Below, in pieces: positions 61,178-64,000 of a stretch of DNA of 64,000 nucleotides (positions are counted from its first letter, which is position 1; the number at the start of each line of letters is the position of its first letter). Made by a program: the position numbers and the translations under genes. This stretch comes from Streptomyces fagopyri (GTDB taxonomy: Bacteria > Actinomycetota > Actinomycetes > Streptomycetales > Streptomycetaceae): positions 1,178,001-1,242,000 of the forward strand of contig NZ_CP045643.1 in assembly GCF_009498275.1 (NCBI RefSeq). The letters are read 5' to 3'. The notes beneath the pieces are model-generated. The model was given only the letters and a program-made list of their open reading frames with translations, did no database searches and had not been told where the DNA came from.

Positions 61178-61726
61178 TCAGGCGCGGGGGGCGAGCAGGT
61201 CCAGCACCCGCTCCCAGCGGAACTCCGGGCGCCGTCCGTCCGCGTCCGGCTCCCCCGAGTACCGGTCCCCGAACCGGACGCCCATGCCGCGGAGCCGGTC
61301 GAGGCTCGCGCCGTACGCGGGGTGGGCCGCCAGCGCGTCGCTCACACAGGGCAGGACGGCGATCGGGACGCCGAGACCGTACGCCTCGCACAGGGTGCCC
61401 AGGGCGAGGGTGTCCGCTGTGCCGGCGGCCCACTTGTTCACGGTGTTGAAGGTGGCCGGGGCGACGGCCACCGCGTCGGGGGCCGGAAAGGGGCGCGGGT
61501 CGCCCGGGGCCCGCCACGCGGACCTGATCGGACGGCCGGTCCGCGCCTCGACCGCCGCCGTGTCGAGGAACCCGAGTCCCTGCGGGGTGGCGATGACGCC
61601 GGCCTCCCAGCCCCGCTCCCGCGCGGCGGCGATCAGCCTGCCGACGTCCTGCGCGATGCCCGCCGCGCAGACGACGACGTAGAGGAAGGGCTTGGCGGCG
61701 GGGGTCTTCCCGCTGTCTCCGGTCAC
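61178..61726 (-). CDS. Flavoprotein of the HFCD/phosphopantothenoylcysteine decarboxylase-like fold
   Basis: The 182-residue protein has the HFCD features FLYVVVCAAGIAQDVGRLI, then VIATPQGLGFLD. DAVAVAPATFNTVNKWAAGT follows, in which PATFNTVNKWA matches the flavin-binding PxxANxxxK motif of CoaC/EpiD enzymes. It lacks the catalytic His context of true CoaC, so it is a stand-alone flavoprotein of unknown reaction. Homologues are common in Streptomyces. It is convergent with the glycosyltransferase across 42 bp. Confidence 0.85.
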   Translation of the reverse strand: MTGDSGKTPAAKPFLYVVVCAAGIAQDVGRLIAAARERGWEAGVIATPQGLGFLDTAAVEARTGRPIRSAWRAPGDPRPFPAPDAVAVAPATFNTVNKWAAGTADTLALGTLCEAYGLGVPIAVLPCVSDALAAHPAYGASLDRLRGMGVRFGDRYSGEPDADGRRPEFRWERVLDLLAPRA

Positions 61727-61752
61727 CCCGGAACCCTAAAGGGGCCGCCCCT

Positions 61753-61803
61753 GGAACCCGGCGCCGTCCCGGGAACCCGGCTCCGTCCCGGGAACCCGGC
61801 GCC
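61753..61803. repeat. 19-bp tandem repeat, about 2.7 copies
   Basis: The unit GGAACCCGGCGCCGTCCCG occurs at 61753-61771, with a one-base variant at 61772-61790 and a partial third copy at 61791-61803. It lies just upstream of the flavoprotein start and may displace its promoter. Confidence 0.8.
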
Positions 61804-61895
61804 ACCCCCCCCCGATCCCGGGAGGCCGTTCCGTGTTCTCCTGGCCGGAGCCGCGGTGCCCACCGGAGCCGCCGGACCCCCTCGCGGTCGCGGCC

Positions 61896-62354
61896 CTACC
61901 GCAGCGGGAGGGACGCCCCGCGTTCGGCGTCGGAGCGCGGGCCGAAGAGCCGGCGGTCCTTCTCCTCGATGGGCACGTCGTCGATGCTCGCCTCGCGGCG
62001 GGTCATCAGCCCCTGGCCGTCGAACTCCCAGAGTTCGTTGCCGTACGAGCGCCACCACCGGCCGTCCGCGTCGCGGGACTCGTACTGGAAGCGGACGGCG
62101 ATGCGGTTGCCGTCGAAGGACCAGAGGTCCTTGCGCAGGGCGTACTCCCGCTCGCGCTCCCACTTCGCGGTGAGCAGTTCGACGATCGCGGCGCGGCCGG
62201 TGACGAACGTGTCGCGGTTGCGCCAGACCGAGTCCTCGGAGTACGCGAGCGAGACCTTGTGGGGATCGCGGGTGTTCCAGGCGTCCTCGGCGGCCCGGAC
62301 CTTCTGGAGGGCGGTCTCACGGGTGAAGGGCGGCAGGGGCGGGCGTGCGGACAT
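61896..62354 (-). CDS. Nuclear transport factor 2-fold protein of the DUF1348 family
   Basis: The 152-residue single-domain protein has the DUF1348 pattern: [20 protein letters not shown], then [20 protein letters not shown] and [16 protein letters not shown]. Cone-shaped NTF2 folds bind small hydrophobic molecules; no reaction is established for this family. ATG 62354 with AAGGAAG upstream is preferred over longer starts. It is divergent from a TetR gene, with two GAGAAC-N4-GTTCTC sites between them, so it should be the repressed partner. Confidence 0.88.
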   Translation of the reverse strand: MSARPPLPPFTRETALQKVRAAEDAWNTRDPHKVSLAYSEDSVWRNRDTFVTGRAAIVELLTAKWEREREYALRKDLWSFDGNRIAVRFQYESRDADGRWWRSYGNELWEFDGQGLMTRREASIDDVPIEEKDRRLFGPRSDAERGASLPLR

Positions 62355-62391
62355 GGGCGGCTTCCTTTGCGGACGCGCGGTACGACGAGAG

Positions 62392-62443
62392 GGAGAACGT
62401 GCGTTCTCCAGACTGGCTGCTAACCTAGAGAACGTTGGTTCTC
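62392..62443. promoter_or_regulatory. Twin TetR operators GAGAAC-N4-GTTCTC
   Basis: GAGAAC-GTGC-GTTCTC lies at 62393-62408 and GAGAAC-GTTG-GTTCTC at 62428-62443; both half sites are exact and the centres are 35 bp apart. The sites sit between the divergent DUF1348 and TetR starts and can repress both. Confidence 0.8.
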
Positions 62444-62464
62444 GCGTCAAGGAGCCCCCTGCCC

Positions 62465-63079
62465 ATGGACATCACGAGCGCGCACGGACAAGCCCTCGCA
62501 CAGGCCCGGGAACAGGCGCTGGACGCCGCGGAGGAGCTGTTCTACGCGCGCGGCATCCAGACCGTCGGGATGGACGACGTCCGGGGCGCCTCAGGTGTCT
62601 CCCTCAAGCGGCTCTACCAGCTCTTCCCCGCGAAGGAGCTGCTGGTCGAGGCCTACCTGGAGCGGCGCGACCTCCGCTGGCGGGGCCGGCTGGCCGAGCA
62701 CGTCGACCGGCACGAGGAGCCCGAGCGACGGATCCTGGCCGTGTTCGACTGGCTCCGGCTGTGGTTCGAGGAACCGGACTTCCACGGGTGCGCCTGGATC
62801 AACTCCTACGGCGAACTCGGCGCCACCTCACCGCGCGTGAGCGTCCAGGTCCGCGCCCACAAACAGGCGTTCAGGGACTATCTGGACGGCCTGGTGACAG
62901 CCGCGGGGCTGCCGGGCTCCCTCACCGACCAGGTGTATCTGCTCGCCGAGGGAGCCATGGTCACCGCGGGCATCACCCGTGAGGCGCGGGCCGCCGGGCA
63001 CGCGGCAGCGGCGGTCTCGACGCTCATCTCGGCCGGCCGCCGCGCCGGTTGCGCGGAGACGGACCCGACGGCGTCCTGA
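62465..63079 (+). CDS. TetR-family transcriptional regulator
   Basis: The 204-residue repressor has an N-terminal helix-turn-helix at about 14-60 ([19 protein letters not shown], then [21 protein letters not shown]) and a helical ligand-binding domain to about 195. ATG 62465 is preceded by AAGGAG; the longer frame from 62435 would run through the second operator and is rejected. It is divergent from the DUF1348 gene, and the two GAGAAC palindromes lie between their start codons. Autoregulation plus repression of the neighbour is the likely circuit. Confidence 0.92.
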   Translation: MDITSAHGQALAQAREQALDAAEELFYARGIQTVGMDDVRGASGVSLKRLYQLFPAKELLVEAYLERRDLRWRGRLAEHVDRHEEPERRILAVFDWLRLWFEEPDFHGCAWINSYGELGATSPRVSVQVRAHKQAFRDYLDGLVTAAGLPGSLTDQVYLLAEGAMVTAGITREARAAGHAAAAVSTLISAGRRAGCAETDPTAS

Positions 63080-63118
63080 CCGGCGGGAAGCCGAGGCGAC
63101 CGGTTCGGGGCAGGCCCC

Positions 63119-63174
63119 GAAGCCGGGAAGTCGCGAAGCCCGGAAGTCCCGAAGCCCCGAAGCCCCGAAGCCCC
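63119..63174. repeat. 8-bp tandem repeat, seven units
   Basis: Seven head-to-tail 8-mers of consensus GAAGCCCC occur: GAAGCCGG, GAAGTCGC, GAAGCCCG, GAAGTCCC, then three exact GAAGCCCC. They lie 3' of the TetR gene; the following 63180-63287 holds GTGTCCTCGGGTCC-type diverged repeats and no gene. Confidence 0.9.
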
Positions 63175-63287
63175 GACGGACGGACCCGAGGACGGTGTCC
63201 TCGGGTCCACGGGAGGGTGTTCCGGGTGTTCCGGAGCCCAGGTTCCGGGGCCCACGGCAGGTTTTCTCGGGTCCGCGGCCGGTGTCC

Positions 63288-63509
63288 TCAGGTCCGCGAG
63301 AGGTGTCCTCCGCTCTCGGTGACGGTGATGGCGCCCACCGGGCAGGCCCGCGCGGCCTCCCGGACCAGTGGGTCACCGTCGCCGTCCGCGCGGCCGGGGA
63401 GCACCTCGCTGAATCCGTCGTCGTCCTGCGTGAAGACGCTCGGTGCGGTCAGCGCGCACTGTCCCGCGCCGATGCAGACGTCCTTGTCGATGGCGATGTC
63501 GATGGTCAT
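63288..63509 (-). CDS. 3Fe-4S ferredoxin
   Basis: The 73-residue protein has Cys12, Cys18 and Cys56 in DVCIGAGQCAL and ARACPVGA, the three-Cys pattern of actinobacterial 3Fe-4S ferredoxins; the missing fourth Cys position is Ala21. It lies 13 bp downstream of the cytochrome P450 gene on the same strand, so it is the likely electron donor to that enzyme. A GTC/TGG-type linker of acidic residues (DGDGDP) separates the two cluster halves. The start is ATG 63509. Confidence 0.92.
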   Translation of the reverse strand: MTIDIAIDKDVCIGAGQCALTAPSVFTQDDDGFSEVLPGRADGDGDPLVREAARACPVGAITVTESGGHLSRT

Positions 63510-63522
63510 GCCTGTCAGCCTC

Positions 63523-64000
63523 TTACCAGGTCACGGGGAGTTCCAGCATCCCCTGGATCGTGTCGCCGGGTTTGAAGGGAATGTCATCCGCGGGGGCGTC
63601 CAGCCGTAGTCCGGGCAGCCGGTCGAACAGCGACAGCAGGGCGATCTCCATCTCGGCACGCGCGAGGTTCTGGCCGAGGCACTGGTGGATGCCGAAGCCG
63701 AACGCGACGTGGTGACGGGCCGAACGGTGCCAGTCCAGGGCGTCCGGCTCCGGGAAGGTGTGCTCGTCACGGTTGATGACGGAGGTCGAGAAGACGACTC
63801 CGTCGTCGGCGCGGATCGTCGCCCCGGCCACCTCGATGTCCTCGGTGGCGACCCGCAGCAGCCCGTCGGCGATGGAGAGGAAGCGCAGCAGCTCCTCGAC
63901 GGCGGCGGGGACGAGCGTCGGCTCCGTGCGCAGCTCCGCCAGTTGCTCCGGGTGCCTGAGCAGGGTGAACGTGCCGAGCGAGATCATGTTCGCGGTGGTC
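63523..64000 (-). CDS. Cytochrome P450 (partial, N-terminus outside window)
   Basis: About 159 C-terminal residues are visible; the gene continues past the right edge, and a TTAN-type I-helix end precedes MISLGTFTLL. The K-helix ExxR is in EELLRF, and the heme-binding loop FGFGIHQCLGQNLAR carries the Cys ligand. Such enzymes are often paired with a small ferredoxin, and one follows 13 bp downstream. The substrate is unknown. Confidence 0.93.
   Translation of the reverse strand, partial: TTANMISLGTFTLLRHPEQLAELRTEPTLVPAAVEELLRFLSIADGLLRVATEDIEVAGATIRADDGVVFSTSVINRDEHTFPEPDALDWHRSARHHVAFGFGIHQCLGQNLARAEMEIALLSLFDRLPGLRLDAPADDIPFKPGDTIQGMLELPVTW

Overview
The window is chromosomal DNA of a Streptomyces-type actinomycete. 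The evidence is very high GC with strong third-position GC bias, GTG and TTG starts behind AGGAGG-type ribosome binding sites, many four-base stop/start overlaps, and typical Streptomyces families: SpoIIE-type phosphatases, SSI protease inhibitor, alpha-lytic-type S1 protease, CU044_5270 protein and an ECF41 sigma factor. No rRNA, tRNA, CRISPR array, transposase or phage gene was seen. It reads as accessory (arm-like) chromosome: transport, polysaccharide breakdown, redox side branches, regulators, a small-peptide export locus and one decayed sugar operon.

Layout. 1-3.3 kb: ECF sigma factor with its CU044_5270 membrane partner, divergent from an extra cytochrome oxidase subunit I (ctaD) coupled to a small membrane protein. 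3.4-5.8 kb: glycerol uptake (glpF-glpK). 6-8 kb: secreted GH5 endoglycosylceramidase-like enzyme. 8.2-10.1 kb: TetM/OtrA-like ribosomal protection GTPase. 10.5-12.2 kb: XdhC and a metallophosphoesterase. 12.3-17.3 kb: two divergent multidomain SpoIIE phosphatases around an inverted repeat. 17.6-18.9 kb: secreted S1 protease. 19.1-19.5 kb: thioesterase. 20.0-26.2 kb: a double-glycine precursor peptide followed by a complete three-gene NHLM-type export system (membrane fusion protein, C39-peptidase ABC transporter, second ABC transporter) and no recognisable modification enzyme. 26.2-30.4 kb: ArsR/SRPBCC pair, DHA2 efflux pump behind two palindromic operators, PAP2-diacylglycerol kinase fusion. 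30.7-31.2 kb: SSI-family inhibitor with a Lys-Gln reactive site.

32.4-38.1 kb: probable catabolic cluster: NCS1 permease, cyclase-family hydrolase, PucR regulator, lactate-2-monooxygenase-like flavoenzyme and D-2-hydroxyacid dehydrogenase. 38.6-40.6 kb: ricin-type lectin membrane protein with a sigma/zinc-finger-like N-terminus. 41.1-46.0 kb: hemerythrin and DHA2 pump, then ECF41 sigJ translationally coupled to an orphan cytochrome b (qcrB-like). 45.9-49.0 kb: secreted GH2 enzyme. 49.3-51.4 kb: remnant of an anti-sigma-type ATPase, an ion transporter that probably starts at CTG, and a universal stress protein. 51.9-54.6 kb: AraC regulator, phytanoyl-CoA dioxygenase-family protein, alpha/beta hydrolase.

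54.9-59.3 kb: an intact GH114-type lipoprotein followed by a decayed ABC-sugar/GH4 alpha-galactosidase operon carrying a nonsense codon, several frameshifts and a fusion deletion. 59.4-64 kb: GT39-type membrane glycosyltransferase, flavoprotein, DUF1348/TetR divergent pair with two matching operators, and a 3Fe-4S ferredoxin next to a cytochrome P450 that leaves the window. Many intergenic gaps hold short tandem repeats with periods of 8 to 35 bp.
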